The notes under the pieces: model-generated
Told to the model about the DNA's origin: nothing
Database searches by the model: none
What the model saw: only the letters and a program-made list of their open reading frames with translations
Assembly: GCA_035771165.1 (NCBI GenBank)
Contig: JAWNZC010000181.1
Span: 233,501 to 297,500 of the forward strand
From: Paragorgia papillata
Lineage: Eukaryota > Cnidaria > Anthozoa > Scleralcyonacea > Coralliidae
Direction of reading: 5' to 3'
Length of the DNA stretch: 64,000 bases
Translations under genes and position numbers: made by a program
Shown here: positions 9,092 through 18,830 of the stretch, in pieces
How the letters are laid out: each line of letters opens with the position of its first letter
Position numbering within the stretch: position 1 is the stretch's first letter

Positions 9092-9500
9092 TATTATATA
9101 TATATATAATGACGAACACAGAACTATACCTTCAGCCAATGAATCGTTTACTTGATGTCGTGGGGCTTTGTGTTGGTGACTGAATGTTGATCTAAAATAC
9201 AAAAGGAGAATAGGGATGGTCTTGTAAGGGAGCAAATGATACTTGAACTTGAAGAAGTCTTCTGAAATAAATTGATTGGTTCGAACCTGACATATCGGAA
9301 ATAATCACTATCACCCTTTCGAGCACCCCTAGTTATATTGTCTTAGGAAATTTCTGTTTGTGTCTCTTAAAATAATCCATTATACTGTCTTTGAATTGGT
9401 AATTGAAATATTTTTCGTTAAAAAGTGAGCAAATCTTAACTGCCTAATCTATCGCCTTCCTTTATATATTCAGTAAGTTAATAGACATATAGGAACAAGT
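9092..9500 (+). repeat. Paralogous block, copy 1 (empty site)
   Basis: Matches 12042-12403 plus 13781-13845. At 9438-9442 it reads CTTAACTGCC where the other copy carries a 1377-bp insertion, so this is the unoccupied allele-like paralog. No gene. Confidence 0.8.
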
Positions 9501-9638
9501 AATAAATAGAATGCAATATTTTAATGTAGAAATGATCTGGGTAGCATCAAACTTGTTAATTAGAAACGAAAGTAAGCCTGTTAGCCATAGATAAGTAAAA
9601 GCTGCATTAAGGATTAACCTTATGGTTGTGTGTGATGA

Positions 9639-10236
9639 GTGAGAGCGGATGTTAGGATTTGTAAAAAAGTTGGGGCCGGCATTGGAACAATGAAACGCAT
9701 CAAGCCTTATCTTCCCGCAAACACGTTGCAAACAATCTATCGTGCGCTGATACAGCCTTACTTTGATTACTGTTCTCCCTTATGGGGAGTTTGTAATCAA
9801 CAATTCAAAGACAAACTTCAAAAATTTCAAAATTGGTCAGCGAGAATAATAGCTGGTGCTAGAAATGGTCTCACTGATTTAGCCCTTCCAAAACCGAGAA
9901 GAGAATTTCTTAAAAAAAGTTTCAAGTATAGTGGGGCTAAACTCTGGAATAGTCTTCCGTTTGATACTAAACTAGCGGAATCAATTTACACTTTTAAGAA
10001 TTTATTGAAACAAAATGGTTATCGGGCACCTACACTGTAATATGTTGTAATTCATGGGTCACGCCTACTAATTAACCAACTTCTGTACATATATATTTGC
10101 TTGTAAATACTTTCTTCTTTACTTTATTTCTTTTGTAATAGTTATAATTGTTTGACGCCCTTCGTGGAAATCAACTAATCGTTGACGAGGCCAGCGTCAT
10201 TAAATAAAGTTTTACATACATACATACATACATACA
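9639..10236 (+). pseudogene. LINE RT tail with internal deletion and 3' UTR
   Basis: Reads GIGTMKRIKPYLPANTLQTI, YRALIQPYFDYCSPLWGVCN, then LQKFQNWSARIIAGARNG directly joined to TDLALPKPRREFLKKSFKYS and GAKLWNSLP. In related invertebrate LINEs about 60-70 residues lie between the IIAGA and LALPKPR blocks, so there is an in-frame internal deletion. The stop at 10038-10040 is followed by a roughly 190-bp 3' UTR with AATAAAG and a (TACA)n tail ending near 10236, as expected for a 5'-truncated LINE insertion. Confidence 0.8.
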
Positions 10237-11290
10237 GAAGGAGTGGCTGAGGGCATATTGTAAACACTGGACTGGACTGTGGATTGGACTGGACTTTGGA
10301 CTGGACTTTGGACTGGACTTTGGACTAAGTATTTTCTTTTATTTATGGGGTTTTCAATTTATTTAAAAAAAAAAGAAAAGAATATTAAAGAAACCGCTGT
10401 CACCATTCGAATTAAGTATCTAGTTTTTACTTTGAACATGATCTCATTAATTCCGCGTAATTGGCTAGGAGCCTGCATGGGATTTTATGTAATATAAAAA
10501 AGGAAAAAATAACTTATAGCTGAGTTTTTCCAAGAGGGAACACATTTGCTTAGATTCTTTCGACGGTAATTCTTTTTTGTTTTTTCTGTGTGTGAACATG
10601 TGCAGTACAAGCGATTCATTCATTTATTTAATGATGATCTTACCTGATGAGCAAAAGAATGATGTGGATAAGTGAATCTTATAATATCTTATTATCCGGC
10701 TTGAACATTTTCCTGTCAACTGGCGCAAACTATGTAATGAACGATTGCGAAACTGTGCATTGGTATGAGCATGGATTTATGTAGTATGTGGATTAAGCTT
10801 GTCACACCTCTTATTCAAACACCGACGTTTAGCGAGTAGCGAGTTTTCAAAATGCAGTTCAGCAAATGATCGATCATGTCAACTAGTCCAATTCTCATTG
10901 ATTCGAATGAAGACGATTCAGACTGTGGAAATATCTCATATTCAAAGTAAGTATTAAAAGTAACACTGAATTGTAATAGTCGGCCGTTCCATACATATAT
11001 CGTATATCGGTTATCGTTATAAAAATAAAATTGTAAGACTTGTAACGGAAGTCTGCCAATTGACTTGTGCTCTGTTTTCATCTTAAATTAATATTAATCC
11101 AGTCATAGCTTATCCCTCAACATCAGTCTGACATTGATCTTAAACTTCTTATGTTCCTAATCCCTTTGATATCCAACATAGCTTTGCTGTAGTCTACTTT
11201 ATAGACGCGTCCCGATATTCAGTATCCCAACCTAAATATCTATAAGTATTGAGCGCATCAGTTTGTTTTAAAGTTTCGTTGTAGTATGGG

Positions 11291-11560
11291 GCCGTTCATA
11301 TGAGGCGGGCTAGCTCGGTTACTGGGCTGATTTTATATCACAAAAATCTTTCTATGGCTGCAAAAAAGAATCAGAATACCCTGTGTGGTTATGCTTACAG
11401 AAAAACGAAGCCAATTCTGCTTTGTTATATCATTCTGCCTTTCTCAAATAATCATAATACGATTTTCGTGACATAAAATCACCGGGCTAGTCCATCTCAT
11501 ATGACAGCATATCCTCTCATCTCAAAATGAGGATTATCGTTAATTGTGAAATGGCCTAGA
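11291..11560. repeat. Nested inverted repeat inside the 1549-bp element
   Basis: GTTCATATGAGGCGGGCTAG with TGATTTTATATCACAAAAAT on the left pairs with ATAAAATCACCGGGCTAG and TCTCATATGAC on the right (11470-11505). Probably an older MITE. Boundaries are approximate. Confidence 0.5.
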
Positions 11561-11619
11561 ATTAACAATAAATGTCAATTTAAAAAAGAACTAATTCCCA
11601 ACCCCCCTGACCAGCACCT

Positions 11620-11750
11620 CTAAACCCTGACAATAAACCTAACCACGCACCCCCGGCAACCCTAAATCTAACCACAACCCCCCGGCAACCCTAAACCTAA
11701 CCACGCACCCCCGGTGGGCCTAAACCTAACCACAACCCTCCGGGGGGAAA
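11620..11750 (+). repeat. Telomere-like minisatellite (CCCTAAACCTAACC)
   Basis: About four units near 30 bp, each CCCTAAA(C/T)CTAACCAC followed by a CCCCCGG block. Contains CCCTAA hexamers but is interspersed with GC-rich spacers, so not a true telomeric array. Confidence 0.65.
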
Positions 11751-11810
11751 GTCCAGTCCAAAGTCCAGTCCAAAGTCCAGTCCAGTGTTTACAATATGCC
11801 AGTGGCTGAG

Positions 11811-12040
11811 TGTGAAATATGAATATATAGTTAGAGTGAGAGAGTGTGATAGGAGCTGTGATAGGGGAGAGATATAGTCCGGGAGAGAATTGGAAATATA
11901 TGTTATAAACCTTGCGTATATTGTGATTTGGTTACGAAAGAACCGCGGTACTTACTGCATTCGCAACAAAATTAATATCATAGTTAGTATAGTCAAGACT
12001 TTTCGAGGGAAAAGAACTTCGAGGGAAACACCTGTAAGTA
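11811..12040. other. No gene seen
   Basis: AT-rich unique sequence between the 1549-bp element and the second paralogous block. Confidence 0.4.
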
Positions 12041-12403
12041 TATATATATAAATGACGAACACAGAACTATACCTTCAGCCAATGAATCGTTTACTTGATG
12101 TCTTGGGGCTTTGTGTTCGTGACTGAATGTTGATCTAAAATACAACAAGAGAATAGGGATGGTCTTGTAAGTGGGCAAATGATACTTGAACTTGACGAAG
12201 TCTTTCGAAATGATTGATTGGTTCGAACCTGACATAACATATTTATTATCACCCTTCCTTTAAAGCCCTTCCTTTTTCGACCACTCCTAGTTATATTGTC
12301 TTAGCAAATTTCTGTTTATGTCTCTTAAAATAATCCATTTATATACTACCGTCTTTTAATTGGTAATTGAAATATTTTTCGTTAAAAAGTCAGCAAACCT
12401 TAA

Positions 12404-13780
12404 AGTGCACATGAAACGAAAATTACGTCTGTCTTATTTGAAAGAACACTTAAAATGATAGAGTAACATCTTTTGCAGTTTCTCGTTTCCTTGCTTCGTT
12501 GTTGAGATATTTCAGTTTGTTTGATATGTAAAGTAAACAACTTGACGTCACATGCGCATAATGAGTTATCAGAGAAGGTTATATATCTTTGCTATTATCA
12601 AACCAAACTTAATTCGAAGGAAGTATGTGCGTGTGTTTCTCTCCAACGCCAAACATGTAGAATTTTCAAGTGATTATGTTTGATAATAGCAAAGATATAC
12701 TAGAAGTTACTATCGCAAGGAAAGTGCTGCCTGAAGGACCAAATGGAGTCCTAATATGCTACTGAAAAATTCTGGATATACTCTGATTTTATACTTATAG
12801 TATAGTACAGTAGGTCAACACCAGGGCCTGGCAGCCACGAACAGGAGTGGTGCAGTGCAGAGTCATGTTGCTTCAAGGTTGCTAGTAGCAGTAACTTTCA
12901 CTTGCTAGGGTCAGAAGACCCACTTACTACATTTTTCTCAAATGACCTTCAGGCAGGAAAGATTAAACATTGAGAATTAAGATTTTCTGGTGCCGGCTAT
13001 AGTAATAATTATACATATTTTTGATATATCAAATCAACAAACAGCCAAGTACATATGCAGATAGACCAATGGGACAAAACAAATAGAAAATATATTTTTC
13101 TTTAAAAATAACAGGAACCAATAACATGATTAATAGTTTGCAAGATGATAGTGTTCTGAATGTTAGACTACACAGTCAGCAGTTCCACATCTAGCAATTT
13201 GTATGTTTGGGTATCATATGGTAATAGTGTTCTGAATGTTAAGACTACACAGTTAGCAGTTCCACATCTATCAGTTTGTGTTTGGGTATCATATGCAAGA
13301 GTTAGAGTGCCTAGCTCTAGGATAGCTTCAGTGAGTTCTTCTGATGCTGAATGTTCCAGGTCACATAGATTTTTGAGCTTATTGGCAACATCACTGAAAA
13401 CTGTAAGGCGGAGGTTTTGATGTGGGTCCTGAGTGGTTTGGACAAGGAGACGAAGATACCACTGAACCTTGCAACGATTGACCTTTTGGCTCATGCTACA
13501 ATTTTCACAGAATGCCAGTGTGCCTTTTATAATGACCTTTTTATGGCATGAACAACAGCACTGGGTCTTTGCTATGTTCGATACACCAATGATATCTGCT
13601 ACTAACTCTTGCAAAGAACTCATTATGCACATGTGACGTCAAGTTGTTTAATTTACATTTCAAACAAACTGAAATATCTCAAGAACGAAGCAAGGAAACG
13701 AAAAACTGCAAAAGATGTTACTCTATCATTTTAAGTGTTCTTTCAAATAAAACAAACTTAACTTTCGTTTCATGTGCACT
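12404..13780. mobile_element. 1377-bp TIR element carrying an RPA-like ORF
   Basis: Terminal inverted repeats of about 165 bp: left starts AGTGCACATGAAACGAAAAT; right ends TTTCGTTTCATGTGCACT. The insertion point is fixed by the paralog at 9438. The left flank is TTAA; the expected second TTAA at the right is absent. A 22-bp inverted pair (TATCTTTGCTATTATCAAAC, 12584 and 12679) lies inside. A lone left-end copy is at 19327-19500. TIR length and TTAA preference recall Kolobok or piggyBac-type elements, but no transposase is present. Confidence 0.8.
13168..13632 (-). CDS. RPA-like zinc-ribbon/OB-fold protein, 154 aa
   Basis: Starts MCIMSSLQELVADIIGVSN inside the right TIR. Two cysteine pairs follow (CCCSCHKK, then FCENC) with KVQWYLRLLVQTTQDPHQN, LRLTVFSDVANKL. 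A Zn-ribbon inserted before a strand-rich YxLxxxxxD...LxxxxFxDxAxxL stretch resembles the C-terminal ssDNA-binding OB fold of replication protein A (Rep_fac-A_C). RPA-like genes are known passengers of some eukaryotic TIR transposons, so the job may be binding single-stranded DNA during transposition or simple capture. The last 40 residues come from a 75-bp tandem duplication (13150-13300) and look degenerate. The assignment rests on pattern only. Confidence 0.5.
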   Translation of the reverse strand: MCIMSSLQELVADIIGVSNIAKTQCCCSCHKKVIIKGTLAFCENCSMSQKVNRCKVQWYLRLLVQTTQDPHQNLRLTVFSDVANKLKNLCDLEHSASEELTEAILELGTLTLAYDTQTQTDRCGTANCVVLTFRTLLPYDTQTYKLLDVELLTV

Positions 13781-13850
13781 GCCTAATCTATCGCCTTCCT
13801 TTATATTCAGTAAGTTAATATTAGACATATGAGAACAAGTAGGGCTTAAA

Positions 13851-14345
13851 TTAATAGACCTGGCTTTGAAGGTAACAGCGGAACTTATTTGACAAGTTTA
13901 TTAATACATGCATCAAATTGACAGACAAACTGGCGCCACACAGGAACACACCCAGATATCCGATGATTGTGGAATTTCCTTTGGCAGAAACCCAATAATA
14001 TAAAGCTCTAACTTTGTCCCAAATATTTCAGTAAATAATTTTATGCAATATGAGATCTCGGTTACCCCGACTGGCCTTTCCCCAAGTTTATAGACCGCCG
14101 TTTATAGAACGCGATGCCGGTACAAACGAATATAAACGGCAGAATATCGTTATGTTCGCACAAAGCGTTTGAATTTACAACAGTTTTGAAAATGCGTACA
14201 CGACTGGGGAACCTTGTGGTGTCCATTCAGTATTACCAAGCCATGCGCTGTTTAAATAGCCACGTTTCGTCAAAAATCAATGGAAACGAAGAGCAATTGA
14301 AATCAAAGCGTAATGCATTCTAAGTTTACAAGTTCAGTCTTTCTG
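13851..14345. other. No gene seen
   Basis: Unique sequence. A 69-codon ORF at 14114-14323 has no recognisable motif. Confidence 0.4.
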
Positions 14346-14582
14346 TAAAGCCCTAATCAAACGAGAACGCAAGTCATCGCAAGTTGGCACTTGGCAGTCA
14401 CGCTATCTCAGCCAGCCGCTCTGAATAGTTTCCCGAAAATATCATGTACCGTGACAAAGTTAAAACTTGTTTAAAACACTCACGAAACCTTTATTTTGTT
14501 AATTTGGGTGTTCGAACGACCGCCACAGAAATTCTGACTGCCAACTTGCGATGACTTGCGTTCTCGTTTCATTAGCGCTTTA
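14346..14582. mobile_element. 237-bp MITE
   Basis: Long inverted ends: left TAAAGCCCTAATCAAACGAG, AACGCAAGTCATCGCAAGTT; right AACTTGCGATGACTTGCGTT, CTCGTTTCATTAGCGCTTTA. About 45 bp of pairing with few mismatches. No clear target duplication. Confidence 0.8.
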
Positions 14583-15440
14583 AGGAACTTGCCTTATTGA
14601 CTTAGTTATTCGCCAATTTCCAGTGCTAGTTATTAGTATAATTGTCAAAACAACAGTTTATAAGTTCTTACCACCAAAATCAGTAGAGTGGTCGTCAGGT
14701 CAGACTGTTAACCCACTGTCTTCTGCGAGGTTGGCTTTGAGAGGAAGGAAGACAAGCCTAAAATGCAAAGGAATGTTAATCATGTACGTGTGAATGAAAA
14801 AATGCAGTCCGCTTTACGGCAAGTTTATTACTCGGGCTACCTGTGCTAGCCGAGTCTAACACAAAATTGTATTATTGTATCATCCCGTCAGGCCTTACGA
14901 AACTGTAAAGGCATGTTGCGTGCTCGGTTTTTTCCAGTTATTTTGTCTTTGATCGGGTTGAGTTGAGGTGTTTTCCGACGGTATTGGTGAATTCATGAGT
15001 AGTTGATCAGTAACGTTGCTGACAAGGTTTGTCCATGAAGACAGAATAGACGAATTTATTACAGACGCGAAAAAATGCCGTGCTGACATCACTCACATCA
15101 GTACCTTAGGAAGTTTGACTTGAGGACTAGAGACACAAGAAAGGGCCACAGTATATCAAAGAACATATATACGTGCTGTTTACCTAGTAATGGCTTTCTC
15201 CTTGTTTGAATAGCTTTACTTTTTGCAAGTGACCGAGTTATAGTTGATCAGCCACAGCGGCTGACAATTGTCTTCATCATAAACATGCTTTCAAAATTCA
15301 AAGGCTTTACAATGTTTTACAACTGCACACGCCGGCGATCGCGGTAGACCTAGTACGTAAAAGATGACGAGCTATTTCAAAACAGGTTGGCCCTGGCCTT
15401 GCTGCTTTATAGTCCGACAACTGCAAAATGCGAGTTTCGT
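14583..15440. other. No gene seen
   Basis: Unique sequence. Small ORFs (such as 14895-15092 minus) lack recognisable motifs. Confidence 0.4.
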
Positions 15441-15444
15441 TATT

Positions 15445-16100
15445 AAAACTATTCTCAGCAGTTTACCATCTTTGCTCTATCTAAAACACTGCTTACACAA
15501 CACTCTAGTTTTTACTCTGATGAAGGATTCTGCTTGAAGCGGCAGTATTTCGTTATTAGAGAGATAGTTTATAACTCATTCCTGTCCGAGGGCTTCTCCA
15601 GAGGTGAATAAAATCGTCTGGCGTTAGCCAGAATAAAATACTAAAGACCAATTCGGACAGGAAAGAGTTTTAAAACTATTCACAGCACTTTACCATCTTT
15701 TCACTTTGCTCTATCTAAAACACTGCCTACACAACACTCTAGTTTTTACTCTGATGAAGGACTCTGCTCGAAGCGTCAGTATTTCGTTATCAAAACTAAT
15801 CTCAGCAGTTTACCATCTTTTCACTTTGCTCTATCTAAAACACTGCCTACACAGCACTCTAGTTTTTAACTCTGATGAAGAGCTCTGCTCGAAGCGTCAG
15901 TATTTCGTTATTAAAACTATTACTCACAATCTAAAACACTGCCTACACAGCACTCTAGTTTTTAACTCTGATGAAGGACTCTGCTCGAAGCGTCATGCAG
16001 TATTTCGTTATTAAGACTATTCTCAGCAGTTTATCATCTTTTCACTTTGCTCTATCTAAAACACTGCCTACACAGCACTCTAGTTTTTACTCCGATTTAT
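15445..16100 (+). repeat. 118-bp tandem repeat, about five units
   Basis: Each unit carries CAGCAGTTTACCATCTTTTC, CTATCTAAAACACTGCCTAC and ACTCTGATGAAGGACTCTGC followed by TCGAAGCGTCAGTATTTCG. One unit is interrupted by the TTAA hairpin element at 15575-15666. Single reverse copies exist at 3868 and 7797. CTGATGA...GAA recalls hammerhead boxes, but the stems are poor. Confidence 0.75.
15575..15666. mobile_element. TTAA hairpin element, solo copy 1
   Basis: CTCATTCCTGTCCGAG at the left pairs with TCGGACAGGAAAGAG at the right. Core GTGAATAAAATCGTCTGG and GTTAGCCAGAATAAAA in between. Flanks are ATAA on the left and TTTTAA on the right. Confidence 0.8.
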
Positions 16101-16835
16101 TTTTTATTTACAAGCTTTCCCACGAGTGGCAGGGAAGTCCCTGCCTCCTCCGCAGGCTCTTATAATTTTTAGGAAAATAATTCGCGTTTGTGAAGCCAGG
16201 GAACTAGCGTAGAGCGCGCGCAATGGTTGATGACACAGAGTGGTTGCTCCATTACGTGGTCCCTATATATATATAATACAAAATGAAACCTAATGGCCAA
16301 CATCAAGGCGTAAATAGGTATTCTAAGCTAAGACTATAAAACATAAACTAACAGCACATTTTAACAAGAAGACTAGATAGGAGACGGCACGAGTGACATT
16401 TTACACAGACGGTTTTAAAAGTTTGTGAATTTCGACATGCTCTATCTGAAACACTGCTTACGTAACACTATACTTTTTTACTTTACTTAAAATCCATAAG
16501 AATACTTACCTTCGTAAACAATTTAATGAAGTAAAATCATATATGTTACTGAAATACACTGTACATGGGCTAGACACAACTGACTCTCTCTAACACAAAT
16601 TATTGACAAATAGCATATGGGGTTACTTGGCCGAGATTGGATGAAAGGCAGAAGTGTCAGCTTACTGCCAGCAAAATGAAAAGGTGTTGACAGAGCGGAA
16701 AAGGAATGCCAGAAGCATTTCTTTAACCCTTATTAATTAGAAATAGTTTACACGATTATGTAGTCTATATTGGTATTTACGAGCGAGCTGTGAACTAGGT
16801 TACTGTGGTAGGATCTATGGCTATGCGCCTTGCCT
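16101..16835. other. No gene seen
   Basis: Unique AT-rich sequence; includes a partial copy (CTCTATCTGAAACACTGCTT, about 16440) of the 118-bp repeat. Confidence 0.4.
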
Positions 16836-16844
16836 GATCAATAG

Positions 16845-16898
16845 TAGCCTCCTTTTGTTCGGGAACAAAAGCCCACAAGACGTCTGCGAAGGAGGCTA
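16845..16898. mobile_element. 54-bp miniature TAGCC element with 8-9 bp TSD
   Basis: TAGCCTCCTT...AAGGAGGCTA ends are flanked by GATCAATAG (16836-16844) and GATCAATAC (16899-16907), an 8/9 match. The TAGCC end and TSD length match the 209-bp element at 36804, suggesting one family. Confidence 0.7.
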
Positions 16899-16907
16899 GA
16901 TCAATAC

Positions 16908-17100
16908 TTGGTTATACGATCTTTAGATATTTACTTTGTCGGTAAAGCTGAGTGTTGTAATCTTTACTCATTCAGCTTTGTTTTGATCTGTGTTTAGTTA
17001 TCTCAGAGTGAATTGCGATTTGATAGTCTTTCAATCCCGTGCTACTGTTTAACCTTTAACCTTTTCTGACTTTAAATATCGTTTATATAGATTGTGTTTT
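16908..17100. other. No gene seen
   Basis: Short unique stretch between two mobile elements. Confidence 0.4.
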
Positions 17101-17102
17101 AA

Positions 17103-17194
17103 CTCATTCCTGTCCGAGGGCTTCCCCAGAGGTGAATAAAATCGTCTGGCCTTAGCCAGAATAAAATACTAAAGACCAATTCGGACAGGAAAGA
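17103..17194. mobile_element. TTAA hairpin element, solo copy 2
   Basis: CTCATTCCTGTCCGAGGGC...TCGGACAGGAAAGAG, with intact TTAA on both sides (TTTTAA left, TTAAAA right). Nearly identical to copies at 15575 and 22121. Confidence 0.85.
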
Positions 17195-17523
17195 GTTAAA
17201 ATCGTATCCCTCAACTTTCGACCACCAAACGTTGAAACTTCCTCTGGGGCCAAAACCTTGCGGTGGCAATAATATTCATTGAGGTGTCCAGTTGAGGCCT
17301 CGGATAGCATTAACAAGAAGACAAACAAGAACTGATACAGCTGACAGAGTTATTTTCTTTGTTACGTTGGTAAATTTTTGGCATAGTGTGAACACTCGTT
17401 AAACCGTCAAGAAATTCGAAGGGGTTGTGTAAACAAACGACTTTCTGCCGTTTTGCTGAAGTAGCGCTATCGCGTGACCTTCTATGCGTACATGTATCTG
17501 CGCCAAACCCACCACTGTGAGAA

Positions 17524-17625
17524 TCTTGTCAAGATCTTGTCTGATCTTGTAAGATCAAATCTTATAAGATTTTTACACGTAGATCTTATAAGATTTTAGC
17601 GAGATCTTATAAGATAATTAAAGAG
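17524..17625. repeat. Cluster of ATCTTATAAGAT palindromes
   Basis: Repeated AGATCTTATAAGAT and related GATCTTGT words over about 100 bp: four to five near-palindromes in a row with spacers of 10-20 bp. No gene nearby. Confidence 0.7.
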
Positions 17626-18367
17626 AAAGTACACGTTCTCTGACCAAAATAATTTTTTATCATGACTCACAAAAACTGTGGTAGATCACACTCACAAGTT
17701 TACTATAAGTGTTTTAGTCAAAAACTTTGTCGGAAATATAGAATTTAACGGCAAGCAGCCGTATTGGGAATTTGGGATATATCTTCATTGCAGTTGAGCC
17801 ACCGGATACCGCGTGTTTAAAGTATACCCCTGAATCGTCTGTAGGTTTGTGCCATTCACGAAACTTCTACAGTTAGATAGAGCGTTAAATTATGTACAAC
17901 ATATGTGAATTAGAAAACATGGTATATAGAATAGCAACGGAGAAAAGGCTATTTGAACTGACATGAGCGCAAATATCAAATAATTTGCATTATTACGCTA
18001 TTTACTTGGCGTATATACGGTCAAACGCGGTCATATTTAAAATGCAGTATATATGCAGTATATATGCAGTATCAGCTATGATACACCTATGATATCGTAT
18101 CTGTATCATACCTGCAGCTACAACAGACTGTTCAGAACAGATTCTGTCAAACTGTATCAGCCTGACACGGTCAGTGCTGTATATAACAGACTGAACAGGT
18201 ATGTTGTCTACGGAGCTGTCGCAGTCTGTTAGAAATTCCAACTAAATGTTGATACATGAGTGCTGGTACAGTCTGTAGCTGTCAGGCTGTATCAAGGGTC
18301 GCTACATTTCTCTGAACAGATTTGATATCAGAGCTGATCAAACTGTGCGTTTTTACGTGTGTACCAG
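17626..18367. other. No gene; short tandem and inverted words
   Basis: TATATGCAGTA is tandemly repeated at 18042-18072. CTGTATCAGCCTGACA (about 18150) is inverted relative to TGTCAGGCTGTATCA (about 18280). May be the eroded upstream part of the Penelope-like element. Confidence 0.35.
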
Positions 18368-18830
18368 TCTGCAGTCTTCGACGGGTAGATTACAATGAAT
18401 AGTGTGACACAAACAATGGTTTACAATTACATACATGGCCAAAAGAAGTGATATATGGTGGATCAAACTATATCACATCCATAAGTGGATCAAATATCGC
18501 AAACCATGCTTGGGCGAACGATCACCGAATAGACTTTGAAAACGGCAAGATAATTGACAAAGGCAACTGTCGTCACAGAGCAACTTTAGAATCCTGGCAC
18601 ACCGCAATCACGAAAGACTCAGACAACAACTCAAAACATTTGCCGGAACAACACCGATTTTTAGTCAAGAAACTTTAAATAACTAATGATGTAAATTAGC
18701 ATTCTACTCGTAGGCGGAACTGACACTATATATCACTTCTTTTGTCCATGTATGTAATTGTAAACTGTTGTTTGTGTCACACTATTCATTGTAATCTACC
18801 CGTCGAAGGCTGCAGACTGCTAGCCGAAAG
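18368..18830 (+). mobile_element. Penelope-like remnant within inverted repeats
   Basis: About 95-bp inverted arms: CTTCGACGGGTAGATTACAA, TGAATAGTGTGACACAAAC on the left and the reverse complement at 18728-18815. Between them is a GIY-YIG-type C-terminus. Complex terminal repeats with inverted parts are known for Penelope-like elements. Confidence 0.6.
18448..18678 (+). pseudogene. Penelope-like GIY-YIG endonuclease C-terminus
   Basis: Reads SGSNIANHAWANDHRIDFEN, GKIIDKGNCRHRATLESWHT, AITKDSDNNSKHLPEQHRFL. The SxIAxHAWxxxHxIDFxNxKIIDKxxxxxxRxxLESWHT pattern is the C-terminal part of the GIY-YIG endonuclease of Penelope-like retroelements. The GIY and YIG motifs and the whole reverse transcriptase are missing, so this is a 3'-end fragment. 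Confidence 0.65.

Larger units (their letters stand above)
10252..11800. mobile_element. 1549-bp TIR element with perfect 10-bp TSD
   Basis: Perfect 27-bp terminal inverted repeats start GGCATATTGTAAACACTGG and run into ACTGGACT. They are flanked by identical AGTGGCTGAG at 10242-10251 and 11801-11810. Inside each end lies an array of the 12-mer TTGGACTGGACT. The 9-10 bp TSD class fits Mutator-like elements, but no transposase is present, so it is non-autonomous. The interior holds a nested inverted repeat (about 11291-11560) and a CCCTAAACCTAACC-type array (11620-11750). Small ORFs inside look spurious. Confidence 0.85.
12042..13850 (+). repeat. Paralogous block, copy 2, interrupted
   Basis: 12042-12403 and 13781-13845 together match 9092-9500. 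The 1377 bp in between is an insertion at a TTAA. Confidence 0.8.

Noticed and set aside
10279..10497. 72-aa ORF starting MDWTGLWTGLWTGL
   Set aside because: Translation of the 12-mer subterminal array of the 1549-bp element.
15706..16165. 102-aa and 64-aa ORFs
   Set aside because: Translations of the 118-bp tandem repeat.
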